DNA from: Picocystis sp. L7
Taxonomy: Eukaryota; Chlorophyta; Picocystophyceae; Picocystales; Picocystaceae
DNA: 64,000 nucleotides
NCBI GenBank assembly: GCA_020975725.1
Contig: QXJR01000029.1
Span: forward strand, 248,001-312,000
Reading direction: 5' to 3'
Shown: positions 10,687 through 21,375 of the stretch, one piece after another
How positions within the stretch are numbered: position 1 is the first letter of the stretch
Layout: each line of letters begins with the position of its first letter
The notes under the pieces: generated by a model
The model's database searches: none
The model's input: only the letters and a program-made list of their open reading frames with translations
What the model was told of the DNA's origin: nothing
Program-made: the position numbers and the translations under genes

Positions 10687-11553
10687 ATGCTGGGACGGGC
10701 CTTCAAGGCAGCCGCCGAACGACTGCTGCCTGTGAGGACCACCTCGGCCCTGGAAGAGCGAGGAGTGCTCACGCCGGAGGAATACGTCGCGGCAGGTGAC
10801 TTGCTGGTGCGTGCTTGTCCCACGTGGAAGTGGGAAGCAGGAGATCCTGCGCGCAGGAAGAGCTACCTGCCGACGCAGAAGCAGTTTCTGAGGACCAGGA
10901 ACGTGCCGTGCGTGAGACGGGCCGAAGGGAACGAGGACGGATTGGACGTCCTCCACGCCGAAGAAGATGGATTCGTGCAACTCAACGTGACGCACGAAGA
11001 AGCCATCGATGCGGAGCTCCCGCTCGAAGACGGAAGCAGAGAGCCGAAGGAACAGATGGAAGAAACGATGGACGCAGAGGACGAAGATGTGCCGGATCTA
11101 GAGGATTTCGATGCCGAAGGGAACCTCGTGGATCCGGTGGAGGAGGAAGAAGACGAGGCTCTGGCGAATGGGACGCACATCCTTCGCACGCGGACGTACG
11201 ACGTTTCCATCACCTACGACAAGTACTACGAAACCCCACGCGTTTGGCTGGTGGGCTACGACGAGACGCAGCGTCCACTCACCGAAGCAGAAGTGATGGA
11301 AGACGTCTCCGAAGCACACGCAGGACTCACCGTCTCGGTGGAGCAGCATCCCCACCTGCCCACACGTGCCGCTTCCTTCCACCCATGCAAGCACGCACAA
11401 GTGATGAAAAGGCTCGGCCGAGCGACCATAGGCGATCCTGGAGAATGCATCAAGGCGGATCAGTACCTGTTCCTCTTTCTCAAGTTCATGGCTGTGGTGA
11501 TGCCCACGATCGAGTACGATTACACCGTAGCTGCACATGCACATGCCGAATAA
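10687..11553 (+). CDS. ATG3: ATG3, E2-like ATG8-conjugating enzyme
   Basis: The 288-residue product matches Atg3 throughout. It has an N-terminal amphipathic helix followed by LEERGVLTPEEYVAAGD and the block around NVPC. An acidic flexible insert comes next, then RTYDVSITYDKYYETPRVWL, the active-site motif HPCKHA (Cys ~234), and the C-terminal FLKFMAVVMPTIEYDYT element. Atg3 transfers ATG8 from ATG7 to phosphatidylethanolamine during autophagosome formation. ATG 10687 is the first ATG in frame and gives the usual N-terminal helix. The stop codon lies within an AATAAA polyadenylation signal, so the 3' UTR must be very short. No intron. Confidence 0.95.
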   Translation: MLGRAFKAAAERLLPVRTTSALEERGVLTPEEYVAAGDLLVRACPTWKWEAGDPARRKSYLPTQKQFLRTRNVPCVRRAEGNEDGLDVLHAEEDGFVQLNVTHEEAIDAELPLEDGSREPKEQMEETMDAEDEDVPDLEDFDAEGNLVDPVEEEEDEALANGTHILRTRTYDVSITYDKYYETPRVWLVGYDETQRPLTEAEVMEDVSEAHAGLTVSVEQHPHLPTRAASFHPCKHAQVMKRLGRATIGDPGECIKADQYLFLFLKFMAVVMPTIEYDYTVAAHAHAE

Positions 11554-12003
11554 ATCCTCTTGCCTGGTCACCACGGTGGGTCCATGGAGGATACGGGACC
11601 CTGGATTCTGCACGCGAGGCTCTCTTATTTCCTTCCAGCCAGGTAGCTTACCAGCCATGCTGCCCGGGGGGGTCGGGGCAGAATCTCTGCAGACGTCTAC
11701 GAGTGCAATGTGCCCAGGCGCATGCAGAGAGAGCGTCGTTGGATGGGCTCCGATGGTGCGTTTGTTGCAAAGAGGAAAGCGATCGCAAAGAGGTGCCACG
11801 AAGGCATGCGTGAAACCAGCTGTTCTCTCTGCGATGGCGTGGTCACGATATGCTTGCGAATCCTTCAATTGAGCGTGAATTGCCCGCCAATCCCGCGTGC
11901 GTGTGCGGGGATGCGTTGAATCGGGCGCTTTTGGTGCTTGGTCATCTCGTTCAACCTCGCTTCGTTCCAGGCGCGGTTTGGTCCCCTGTGAAAGGCCCCG
12001 TGC
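11554..12003. other. Convergent intergenic region, ATG3 / cyclin L-like
   Basis: 450 bp between two converging stop codons. I see no further gene or RNA in it. Confidence 0.4.
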
Positions 12004-12975
12004 TCATGGATCGGGTGTTTGCATCACTTTTGCACGGACCTCGAGCGCATCGGTCGACCGTTTGGTGTGTTGTGTATGGTCTGGGGCGACGGTTTCGTTC
12101 CTCTGCCTTGGATTCTGCCTTTGCAAACGTGCAGCCGCGTCCCCCTGCTCCTTCCGGCAGCGCGCGCGACGTCCCTCGCTCGCGTTCGTGGCCTCCTTCC
12201 CTCTTCGATGCGCAGGACCTCCTGCGTTCGCGTTCGCGTCTCGTTCCACCGCGGTGTCGCGATCCAGCCCTTCGTTCGGTTCCCGCACGGTTCCTTCTGA
12301 TAGTCGTTGGATGGCGTTGGACTTGCGATAGAGCGCTTTGAGCGCACGGTAGGCTTCCATGGCTTGTTGCACGTGCTCTTCGTCATCTTGCAGCACGTCT
12401 TGGAACCATCCCGTGGATCCTCGTGCAGGATCGACGAGGTGGATTTCGTCCATGGACACGGCCACCGCGGCGCACGCCACGGCTTCGTCGGCGCACGTGG
12501 CGCCGTTTGGCGTGCGCATGGCGTCGTGCGCGGCGTTCCAGGACCTCTGGGCGAGCTCCACTCGTGTTCCCAAGGCTTGCAGCAGCGCGAGGACGCAGGC
12601 GTGCGCGTCGCAACGGGCCACGCGGAAGGCCGTGGCCACGAGGACGGCGCGTTCGTCCTCGGCCAGCTGCGCCACGTCTCCTTCTTCCACGTCCGCCGCC
12701 ACGTGCGCCTGTTCAGGTCCGCAGAGCCTCCGATGGGCGCGAATCACGCACCGCAGGACGTCCTGGGCGCGTCGAGGCGTTTCGCAGCGCTTGGCGCAGT
12801 GCCAGACCACGGCGCTGGCCAGTCGACGTGCGCCTCTGCGCCTGGCCGCAGGTGCATGGAGGACGATTTGCGCGGTCTTCTGGGCCGTGGCGAGGACGGA
12901 AGCTTCCAGTCGCAGCTGCAGGCATGCTCTTGCGACCAGCCAGGACACGCGTCGACGCAAGGACCGCTTCGCCAT
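12004..12975 (-). CDS. Cyclin L-like protein
   Basis: The 323-residue product aligns by eye with cyclin L over both cyclin folds. CETPRRAQDVLRCVIRAHRR corresponds to the ENPRR-IRDV helix. An acidic ERxxL-like segment follows, then RSWNAAHDAMRT and DEAVACAAVAVSM match the second-fold block, and GWFQDVLQDDEEHVQQA matches the conserved WW..F segment. Cyclin L pairs with CDK11-type kinases in splicing regulation. The C-terminal ~90 residues are basic, Arg/Gln/Lys-rich and lack the long RS dipeptide tail of animal cyclin L. ATG 12975 is the first ATG; the frame upstream has no ATG. Cyclin K or T is a less likely alternative. Composition is very GC-rich, with many Ala and Arg codons. Confidence 0.72.
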   Translation of the reverse strand: MAKRSLRRRVSWLVARACLQLRLEASVLATAQKTAQIVLHAPAARRRGARRLASAVVWHCAKRCETPRRAQDVLRCVIRAHRRLCGPEQAHVAADVEEGDVAQLAEDERAVLVATAFRVARCDAHACVLALLQALGTRVELAQRSWNAAHDAMRTPNGATCADEAVACAAVAVSMDEIHLVDPARGSTGWFQDVLQDDEEHVQQAMEAYRALKALYRKSNAIQRLSEGTVREPNEGLDRDTAVERDANANAGGPAHRRGKEATNASEGRRARCRKEQGDAAARLQRQNPRQRNETVAPDHTQHTKRSTDALEVRAKVMQTPDP

Positions 12976-13524
12976 GCACCGCGTGTGGATCGAGGTGGAG
13001 GCAAGGCGGGAATGGGTCCTCTCCACCACGGGATGAAGGGTGGATCCCAAACCACCACCATTGACGAAAGCGGATGGGTTCCTGACACACAGAGCAAGGC
13101 GGGAGGAGATGCCAGGGACACAAAAAGACTGCCTTACAACAGAAAATCCCGTGTTCCGCGCACCAGGAGCGCATCGCCAGCATACAAGAAAGCCTCGCCT
13201 CGTGGACCATCCAAAAGTGCTTTTTTTTTGTGAAAGCAGCCCGTCAACACAGCATTAGCAGCCTCGACTCGGACGAAAACATACCCATCGCATACATCCT
13301 CGGCCCAAAAGCAAAGGACGAATGCACGGGTTTCGAATCTGCCGAACCAAGGACTCAGCCGCTCTCGATTTTTCCCAAGATATGATACCTACGCTTTTTC
13401 CCAAAAATTGCTCCCTATCCTGCTTCTTGCAACCAGCGGACGCACCTGGTGGGGTTCATCTTTATTCCACACATATTTTTTTCCTTTTTCTTGTTTTTCT
13501 TGGATGGCGTTGGTGCGATCAACC
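12976..13524. other. Intergenic region with PABP 3' end and cyclin L promoter
   Basis: Both flanking genes are on the minus strand. An AATAAA signal on the minus strand at 13461-13466 lies about 60 nt past the PABP stop codon. I see no other feature. Confidence 0.5.
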
Positions 13525-15571
13525 TCAGTTGTCGCCCACGCTGAGTGCTGCAAAGCCGTCTGCAGCAGAACTGGCCTGCTGCTGAGCTGCGGCCTGCAGC
13601 ACTGCAACTGCTTCTGCGACCTTGGCCTGCAAAGCATCCGGAGATTCAATCAAATGGAGCACTTCACTTTGGTCCATCTCCAGAAGCATGCCTGTGACCT
13701 TGGCCGCAGAAGTCGGCTCAACAGCCTCCACGAGGGGGTAAAGCGCCTCACCAATAATCATACGCTGCTGCTCCGGGGGAGCTGCAGCTAGCTGAGCAGC
13801 CAAGGAGCCGGATCCCCCGGATTCAGCGGAGGCGTCGGACTGCATAGCCGGGGCAGGGGCTTGCTGCGCATTGCGCACATTGGGCCCGTAGCGAAGGTTC
13901 TGCCCGCCCTGCTGGCGGGCTTGTTGCCCGTTGTTGCGACGGCCGCGGTTGCCGCCACCTTGCCTCTGTTGCATCATAGGCATGAAGTACTGCGGAGCAC
14001 CGGGCATACCAGGACGAACACCTGGCATCATACCCGGGGCGCCACCCGGGTACATGGGCATCCCTGGCATGCCTGGCTGGCCGTAGAACATCTGCCCTCC
14101 GGGACCAGCTGGCATGCCAGGGTACATGGGCATCCCTGGCATGCCTGGACCCTGGCGAGCAACAAACTGCTGGAGCAGGCGCGCACGGCGCTCTTCCTTA
14201 CGCTGCGCTAGTGCAACGTAAAGAGGCTTGCTGCCGATCATCTTCCCATTCATTTCGGTAACCGCGCGCGTTGCCTCTTCGGGGGAGCTGAAGGCGACAA
14301 ACCCGCTTCCTCTACTGTTCCCCTGAGGATCGCGCATCACTTTGCAAGAGGTAATCGTTCCAAATTCCTTGAACATTTCTCGAATCTTCTCGTCATCCAC
14401 GGTGTCATCCAGGTTCTTCAGGTAAAGGTTCACACCTTGCATTTTTTCCATCCTCTCCTTCCTCTCCTGCTCGAACTTCGAGCGCAGGCTTGCTTCCCGT
14501 TCTGCCTTCTTTTGCGCCCTGCACACAGTCAGGTTCTTCCCGTCCTGCTCGGAATTGTCCATTTCCTCCACGGCCTTCATCGCTGATTCTGGTTCTTCAA
14601 AGTTAACAAAGCCAAAGCACTTGCTCTTCCCTTCATCATCCCTCATGACCACGCAGGAAGTAATGGCACCAAACTTGGAGAACATCTCTCTCAGCCGATC
14701 ATCGTCCACTTCCTCGTCCAAGTTCTTCACGAACACGTTACTGAACCTGACTGTGACATCCCTGTCACGCTCCTGGCGCTTCACAAAGTGGCCGACGAAA
14801 ACTGTCTTGTCCGCAATGGACATTCCATTCACCTTCTCAATGGCATCATTGGCCGCCTCGTCACTTTCGAACTGGACGAATCCATATCCTTTGGATTGGC
14901 CTTGCGCGTCTGTCTCGATCTTGCAGGACAAGATGCGACCGAACTGCGCAAAGGTGTCATGCAGCGCTTTGTGGTCGATGTCTTTGTCCAGATTCTTGAT
15001 GAATATGTTTCCGCTCCCGCTTTTGCGCGTGCTGGGGTCCCTCTGCGAGAACATGATCCTGACGGGTTTCCCGTTCAGGTTGGTGAAGTTCAGCAGATCG
15101 ATGGCACGTCCGGCATCCTCCGGGTTGTTGAAATTGACGTACGCATACCCCAGGGAGCGCCTGGTGATGATGTCCCGGCACACTCGGATGGAGACGACCG
15201 GTCCCACTTGCGAGAAGAGCTCGAGGAGTTGCTGTTCGTTGCGCGTCCGTCCGTTCGTTCCGTTCGACCCGCACACGCGTGGATGAGAAGACGACGGGTC
15301 AGCCTCTGTCGCACCTCTCGAAGTTCGTATTCTCTTGTCTTTCGCGTGTGTGTATGTCTCTTCGGTTCCGGCTCCGTTCTTTCCTCCCCACGTCTGGCCT
15401 TTTTTCCTTTCGCCTTGGACTCACCGCTTCGGACACGTTCTGCTCGAGGTCTCCGACGTAGAGGGAGGTGATGGTGGGCGCGGGCGGCGCATTGGTGGGC
15501 GTTCCATTCCCTTCGCTCGGGACGGCATTCGTCGCCGTTGGGTTGGTGTTGGTGGTCGCTTCGGTGGCCAT
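13525..15571 (-). CDS. Cytoplasmic poly(A)-binding protein (two exons)
   Basis: Exons are 15571..15425 and 15231..13525, with a 193-bp GTGAGT...CAG phase-0 intron. Joining gives NVSEA|QLLELFSQVGPVVSIRVCRD, the exact PABP RRM1 pattern, and a protein of 617 residues. Four RRMs follow, with RNP motifs such as LGYAYVNF, KGYGFVQF, KCFGFVNF and GSGFVAF. Then come a Met/Pro/Gly-rich linker and a C-terminal MLLE domain containing KVTGMLLEMDQSEVLHLIE. PABP binds the poly(A) tail and links it to eIF4G and to deadenylation and translation factors through MLLE. The start at 15571 opens an Asn/Thr/Pro-rich N-terminus. Confidence 0.95.
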
Positions 15572-16560
15572 GTTCCGTCCTTCCGATCCCGTTTCCCTCG
15601 CTTCTCGGACCTCCTGCGTGCTCGGGAGGGACGTGGCGTGCGCCTGGGTGGGCTTTCGCGCGCACGGATGCGCCGCGAGGTGCGTGCTTGTGCGTTCGTT
15701 TGGCGTCGAAGGCGAAGCACACTCCGAAGCACGAAAGAGGCGGCGCAGCAGGACCCCCCTCAGCTCCTCTCCCCCTCCTCTCCCCCTCCCTCAACCTCTC
15801 TCCCCCTCTCTGGGGCGGAGCGTGTGCCTGTCCCCTGCACCGAGGGCAGGAGGGGGGGGGGCGCCGCCAGGGGATCCCCTGCGGGTAAGGAAGGAAGGAG
15901 GGGGGAAGGGAGGGGGGAAGGGACGGGGTAAGGGAGGGACGAGGGAGAAGGATGGGACGTGGACCGACGAGGAAGGAAGGTCCCCGAACCGGTGGGTCGC
16001 GAAGGGAGGAGATGCGATGCGTCCCGGGGGGGGAACACCGTGCCACAACCGACGGGGCGAATGTTCACCGAATGGACCGGTCCCGTCGAGGAATTCCTCC
16101 TCGGGCCTGGGGGTGACAGGAGCACCTGGACCAGGGACTCAAGGGGAACGGTTCCCATCCCACGCCCGTCGGGGGGAACGACCCTCCCGGCATCGAATAT
16201 TCGCAGGAGGCGTGTGCCCCTTCGGACCCCCTGTCCAGCACGAAGCTCGACCGAGGAACCCCGAGGTTCACAACAAGCGTCCCCGGTTGAGAGAAAACCA
16301 CGGTTGTGACCCCGATCCGGGGGATCCGGTGGTCCTCTGCGCTACACGAATAGACGAAGGATTTTGTCGGAAATAGGATCTGACCAAAGGTGCTTTGAAT
16401 ATTAATATGCGCAGAGGATCGGTTCCGGGGACGTCGATTCGGGACCGTGCCGGAACTGGAGGCAGTGAAAGGTCGAACCGGTGCAGGTTCACACATCATT
16501 CGTCACAATCACGACAGGAAGCGCGACTCGTGGAGCACAAAGAGAAACAAGTCGAACGCA
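15572..16560. other. Divergent promoter region, PABP / petC
   Basis: About 1 kb of very GC-rich DNA between two divergent starts. It contains long pyrimidine tracts (15752-15820) and a G-rich purine tract (listed separately). Open frames here are low-complexity and give no recognisable protein. Palindromic GATCCGGGGGATCCGG lies near 16315-16331. Confidence 0.5.
15848..15955 (+). other. G-rich purine tract, potential G-quadruplex
   Basis: The plus strand carries many runs of three to nine G separated by one to four bases, mostly A, roughly from 15848 to 15955. Several non-overlapping four-run G-quadruplex patterns are possible. It lies in the shared promoter region of PABP and petC. Confidence 0.6.
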
Positions 16561-17421
16561 ATGAAAGCCATCACGACGACCAGCAGATGCCCGCTCGCAC
16601 ACGAGAATTGCGTGCGCAAGGGACAAACAGGAGCGCCGAGAGGACGAGCCAGGAGGGTATGTGCCAAGGCTTCGGCAGGAAGTGCATCCCCGAGCTTCGT
16701 GCCAGATATGGACAAGCGAAGAACAATGAACAAACTCCTGGCGGCCACCGTGGCCATACCTTCCGTGACCATTCTTGGACCATACTTTTATGCCCTTGCT
16801 CCGAAAACGTAAGCTGGACCTCTTCGCAACGGGATCGAAAAGCACAGGAAGGCCGCCCGGCAGTAAGCAGTCGACCTCCGAGAAACGAACGGGAACTGAC
16901 TGACGTGTGCTTGCAATCTTAGGGACGCATCCGGAAGCGGTGGTATCGTTGCACGCGATGCAATCGGCAACGAGGTCACGTCCAAAGGTTGGTTGATGGA
17001 CCACAAATCTGGAGATCGCTCTCTGGTACAGGGATTGAAGGTAAGCATCAGGCACTGCGATCGTCATTCCTGGCACTGATCTTGTTCCTTGACATGGACG
17101 CTGACCTTTGACTGAATTCGCGCGCTACGACAGGGTGATCCCACGTATCTCATTGTACAGGAAGACAACACGTTGCAGAACTACGGCATCAACTCCATTT
17201 GCACCCATCTTGGGTGTGTGGTACCTTGGAACACTGCGGAGAACAAGTTCAAGTGCCCATGCCATGGTTCCCAGTACGATCCCGAAGGCACAGTGGTTCG
17301 CGGTCCTGCCCCGCTACCACTTGCCCTGGCTCACGTGGACGTGGGCTCGGACGACAAAGTCTCCTTGTTGGATTGGAAAGAAGAAGACTTCCGTTCGGGG
17401 GAAAAGCCTTGGTGGGCGTAG
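16561..17421 (+). CDS. petC: Cytochrome b6f Rieske iron-sulfur protein (three exons)
   Basis: Exons 16561..16808, 16923..17040 and 17134..17421 join in frame to 217 residues; introns are GTAAGC...TTAG (114 bp) and GTAAGC...CAG (93 bp). The N-terminal ~45 residues are basic and Ser/Thr-rich, fitting a simple plastid transit peptide. [14 protein letters not shown] then leads into the thylakoid membrane helix. The soluble domain has [21 protein letters not shown], the cluster ligand boxes CTHLGC and CPCHGS, and [14 protein letters not shown]. PetC carries electrons from plastoquinol to cytochrome f. The plastid-type WW ending separates it from mitochondrial Rieske. The lack of a signal peptide implies a primary plastid. 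Confidence 0.95.
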
Positions 17422-18070
17422 AAGCAATCTCACGGGACGTCGGATGTGCGACGCCGCCTTTCCTTCCCGGCCGAAACCTTTTCTCTTGTGCTTTTAGTGG
17501 TTCTTAGCGTTGCATGGAGGTTGTAATCGAACCATCGGATCCTACGCGTGCTTCCCTTCCCTCCGCCGGTCCCGTTACCTGCCTGGCCCCTCGTTCCGTC
17601 CAGGAGGCGCCATGTCTCCACGTTCGTCTCTACGATCCGGAACCGTGGCGCTTCCTGGACACGGGTGTGTCGCTCGAGCACGGCTGCAAGACCTTCTCGG
17701 TGCAGGCCTCCTGCATCCAGGTGGTCTCACAGAGGTCTCTTCGCGGACCTCCAGCCACCCTTCCCTTCCCCCCCCGAGCCCCCATCGACACCTCTTTCAC
17801 CCCTATCGATATCTTTCTCCGTCGCCATCGAGAGGTCGACGGTATCCGATCGAGATCTTTCGGACCGGGGTCGGGGGGATCCTGCCGCCCCTGCGCCCCT
17901 CCCCTCGGCACGTCCCTCCCGTTCCACCCTTTCGTCCGGAGCTCCTCCCTCCCTCGACCCCCGCATTTTGCATCGCCCGCAGAGGAGTCCCTCCCTCGAG
18001 GTGGCCCATCTGTTTCCATCGAAGGAATGGCGTCCATTTCGACGTCGCATCTGCAGACGAAGCAGGCACC
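17422..18070. other. petC 3' flank and CYP51 promoter region
   Basis: Contains a cluster of ATCGAT-type motifs: CCTATCGATATC near 17803-17814, with related GAGAGGTCGAC and GATCGAGATC around 17828-17860, about 250 bp upstream of CYP51. No convincing gene is seen; the GC-rich open frames are low-complexity. Confidence 0.45.
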
Positions 18071-19682
18071 ATGGAAGCCGCCTTGCCGACCTGGATGGCC
18101 GAATACGTGCCGCAGAATCCAACCCTGAAGGCTGCAGCGGCCGTGGTCGTCCTCGGGCTGCTCGCCTCGCTGCTGGTGGCGCTCCTGGACGCCGCGAGGA
18201 GCGGCGGGAAAAGACCGCCCACCGTGCGCACGCTGCCGCTCATCGGAGGCCTGCTGGAGTTCCTCAAGGTGGGAGAGAAGGGCGCGTTCGGACGTGGTCG
18301 AACGAATCAGACCGGCAAAGCGAAGGACGTCGGGGAAGAAGAAGAAGAGGCTGACCGAGATCGCCACGCTTCCACAGGGTCCGCTCCAGCTGATCGACTC
18401 GTCCTACAAGAAGTACGGAGAAGTGTACACCTTGAACTTGCTCCACAAGAGGATCACCTTCCTGATTGGACCTCACGTATCGGCCAATTTCTTCAAGGCG
18501 GACGACGAAAGCCTGAGCCAGAAAGAAGTGTACGAGTTCAACATCCCCACCTTCGGCCGCGGGGTCGTGTTCGACGTGGACAACAAAGTGCGATTGGAGC
18601 AATTTCGATTCTTTGCGGACTCGCTCAAGTCCAACCGCCTGCGCATGTACGTGGGGCAAATGGTGGAAGAAGCAGAGAAGTACTTCGAAGGATGGGGCGA
18701 TAGCGGTGAAGTCGATTTGCTGAAGGAGCTCTCGGACCTGATCATCATGACGGCCAGTCGGACGCTGTTGGGTCGCGAAGTCCGCGAGCATCTGTTTGGA
18801 AGGGTGTCCCTTCTCTTCCATGATTTGGACATGGGCATGCAGCCCATCAGCGTCATCAACCCTTGGTTGCCTATCCCTGCACACAAGCGTAGGGACAAGG
18901 CACGCGTCGAGCTTGGCAAGATATTTGCAAAGGTGATCAAAGCCAGACGCGACTCCGGCGTGTCGGAGCCAGATGTGCTGCAAGCATTTATAGATGCAAA
19001 GTACAAGAACGGAAGGGCATTGACGGACGAGGAGATCACGGGAATGCTCATTGCAGTCCTGTTCGCCGGCCAGCACACTTCCTCCATCACGTCCACCTGG
19101 ACGGGAATGCGTTTGATCTACAACAAGGAGAGGTGCATGCCCCCGGTGGTGGAGGAGCAGAGAAGGATCATGGCCAAGCACGGTGACAAGCTGGACTATG
19201 ATATCCTCCAGGAAATGGATTGTCTCCACCGGAGCGTGAAGGAGGCTCTTCGCATGAACCCTCCCCTCATCATGCTCATGCGTTACGTGCACAAGGCTTA
19301 CGACGTCACCACGAGCACTGGAGAGACTTACCACATTCCCAAGGGCAACATCGTGTCGGTGTCTCCGACCTATGCGCACCGTTTGCCCCATGTGTTCGAG
19401 GATCCGGACGTGTTTGATCCGGACAGGTTTGCAGCCCCTCGCGAGGAGGACAGGAAGCTCCCTTTCAGCTACATTGGCTTTGGCGGTGGGCGTCACGGAT
19501 GCATGGGGGAGACATTTGCTTACCTTCAGATCAAGACCATCTGGTCGATCTTGTTGCGTAAGTTCGACTTTGAGTTTGCACAGGATCACTTCCCTCAGCC
19601 CGATTACGAGGCGATGGTGGTGGGTCCCAAGCCTCCTTGTCGTGTTCGTTACAAGAGACGCGCCCTCACTCCCGCCGAATAA
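18071..19682 (+). CDS. CYP51: CYP51 sterol 14-alpha-demethylase (two exons)
   Basis: Exons 18071..18268 and 18378..19682 give 500 residues. The 109-bp intron (GTGGGA...ACAG) is purine-rich and joins LIGGLLEFLK to GPLQLIDSSYKKYGEVYTLN, the typical CYP51 junction region. An N-terminal membrane anchor (VVVLGLLASLLVALL) puts it in the ER. Family features are HKRITFLIGPHVSANFFKA, the I-helix AGQHTSSITSTW, the K-helix EALRMNPP, and the heme-binding FGGGRHGCMG (Cys ~441). CYP51 removes the 14-alpha methyl group of obtusifoliol or lanosterol in sterol synthesis. The spacing of these motifs is that of a complete enzyme. Confidence 0.95.
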
Positions 19683-19899
19683 GTGGGACCCCAGACCTGG
19701 TCCATGTAAAGGTTGTGTCCGTCCCCTCCCCTTCTCGTCCCTCCCTCCCTCCCCCCGAAGTTTACGATCGTGTTAACCCGATCGGAGGCAAGGGGGGGGG
19801 TCCTCTCTGAGACTTGGGAGTCACTCGGCGGCGCATTCCATCGCCTTCCCATCCGACGCCTTCGAGCTGGGATTTGGGAGGTCCGAAGGAGGAGAAACA

Positions 19900-21375
19900 A
19901 TGGCCAAACGGAACCAGAAGGTGTGTGGAGGACAGGAGGGACGCGTGGAGGTCGAAATGCGGCGAACACGAGGAGCTGACGGGCGACGGGGACAGGTGCA
20001 GGTCCGTGGCTCGATGCAGAAGAAGCGAACCAAGATGGAAGCCAAAAGGAACGAGAGTGAAGGGGACGAGGATCTGCCCAGCGATCAAGAGGAAGGAGAG
20101 GAAGAGTCGAAAAGCATCGGCAGCGCCCAGGAAGGTGAGAGTGAAGACGAAAAGGAAACGGCGGAGGAGAAGAGAATCCGACTCGCCAAAGCGTACCTGT
20201 CGAGGCTCAAACAGGACGAGAAGGGAGACGAATATTCCGAGGACGACGAAGACGAGGACAAAATACACAGAGATTCTCTGGCGAATAGATTGCAGCAAGA
20301 AGCGTTCGAATCCAAGGGATACCAGCAGAGGCAGTTGGCGGATAGCGTAGCATTACCAGAAGGGGAAGTTGGGGAACAACCGAAAATACTCCGGGGGCAT
20401 GGAGCATCTGTCACGGCTGTTGCATTGTCAAACGATGAAAAGTCCGTCTACAGCTGTTCCAAGGATGGGGCAATCTTCCACTGGGATGTGGAGACAGGGA
20501 AGGGCACGCGTTTCCCAAAACTTGGGGATGCCAATAAAGACAGCAAAACTGCAGGTCGTGTCCGCTGGCTGACCAATGCCATTAGTTACGATGGCATGTA
20601 TCTAGCCACGGGGGGGAGTGACAAAAACGTGCACATATGGGATTTACGCTCTATGCAACACATTGTGAAGTTGTCCAGTCATCGTGCAGAAGTCACTGCA
20701 CTTGCGTTCAGGGATGGAACACACCAGCTCTTCTCTGCATCGATGGACAGCACAGTCAAGATATGGAGTGTAGACACAGAACAGTACATCGACACCCTTT
20801 ATGGACATCAAGCCAAGGTGATGAGCATCGACTGTGGACACAAGGAAAGGCCAGTTTCCGGAAGTACCGACCACACGTGTCGGCTGTGGAAGGTCCCCGA
20901 AGAGTCGCAATTGGTCTTTCGAGGTGGCGGAGCCTCCATTGACGCCGTCGCGGTATTTCGTGGAGGTCAGCAGTGGATATCTGGTGGAGATGACGGGCAT
21001 TTGTCCCTGTGGACGATGATGAGAAAGAAGCCTGTACAGATTTTGCGGGATGTGCATGGAAAAGTAGACTCGTTTGCCGCGGGAGATGAATGCCGCGGGT
21101 GGATCCATTCGCTCGCGTGTGCTAGGGGGTCAGACCTGGCGGCATCTGGATCCGGCAACGGTTTTATCCGCTTGTGGGCTCATAGGGAACGCCATTTGGA
21201 AGCATTGGGATCCCTTCCTGTCCATGGTTTTGTGAACGCCGTTCGTATTGCACCGTCCGGAAGATTTGTGGTCTCCGGCATTGGGCAGGAGCCACGGTTG
21301 GGCCGTTGGTCCAAGGTGAAGGGCGTCCGAAACGGCATCGCAATCCACCGTATTCCATTGGTGGACTCTGAATAA
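19900..21375 (+). CDS. RRP9: U3 snoRNP 55K WD40 protein (RRP9)
   Basis: 491 residues. A long charged N-terminus contains the family block IRLAKAYLSRLKQDE and the following helix, then about seven WD repeats from residue ~160. Examples are GHGASVTAVALS, SKDGAIFHWDVETG, GGSDKNVHIWDLRS, SASMDSTVKIWSVD and GSGNGFIRLWAH. RRP9/U3-55K binds the U3 snoRNA B/C motif in pre-18S rRNA processing. ATG 19900 has a purine-rich AACA context and starts a Lys/Arg-rich nucleolar-type tail. A GTTAACCC motif sits near 19772, about 125 bp upstream. The stop codon is inside an AATAAA signal. No intron. Confidence 0.92.
   Translation: MAKRNQKVCGGQEGRVEVEMRRTRGADGRRGQVQVRGSMQKKRTKMEAKRNESEGDEDLPSDQEEGEEESKSIGSAQEGESEDEKETAEEKRIRLAKAYLSRLKQDEKGDEYSEDDEDEDKIHRDSLANRLQQEAFESKGYQQRQLADSVALPEGEVGEQPKILRGHGASVTAVALSNDEKSVYSCSKDGAIFHWDVETGKGTRFPKLGDANKDSKTAGRVRWLTNAISYDGMYLATGGSDKNVHIWDLRSMQHIVKLSSHRAEVTALAFRDGTHQLFSASMDSTVKIWSVDTEQYIDTLYGHQAKVMSIDCGHKERPVSGSTDHTCRLWKVPEESQLVFRGGGASIDAVAVFRGGQQWISGGDDGHLSLWTMMRKKPVQILRDVHGKVDSFAAGDECRGWIHSLACARGSDLAASGSGNGFIRLWAHRERHLEALGSLPVHGFVNAVRIAPSGRFVVSGIGQEPRLGRWSKVKGVRNGIAIHRIPLVDSE

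Noticed and set aside
17514-18128. A protein-coding gene between petC and CYP51
   Set aside because: The GC-rich open frames are Pro/Ser/Arg low-complexity, and the interval is better explained as the CYP51 promoter and 5' UTR.
18264-19589. A 441-codon minus-strand open frame opposite CYP51
   Set aside because: It is antisense to a strongly conserved P450 and shows no domain.
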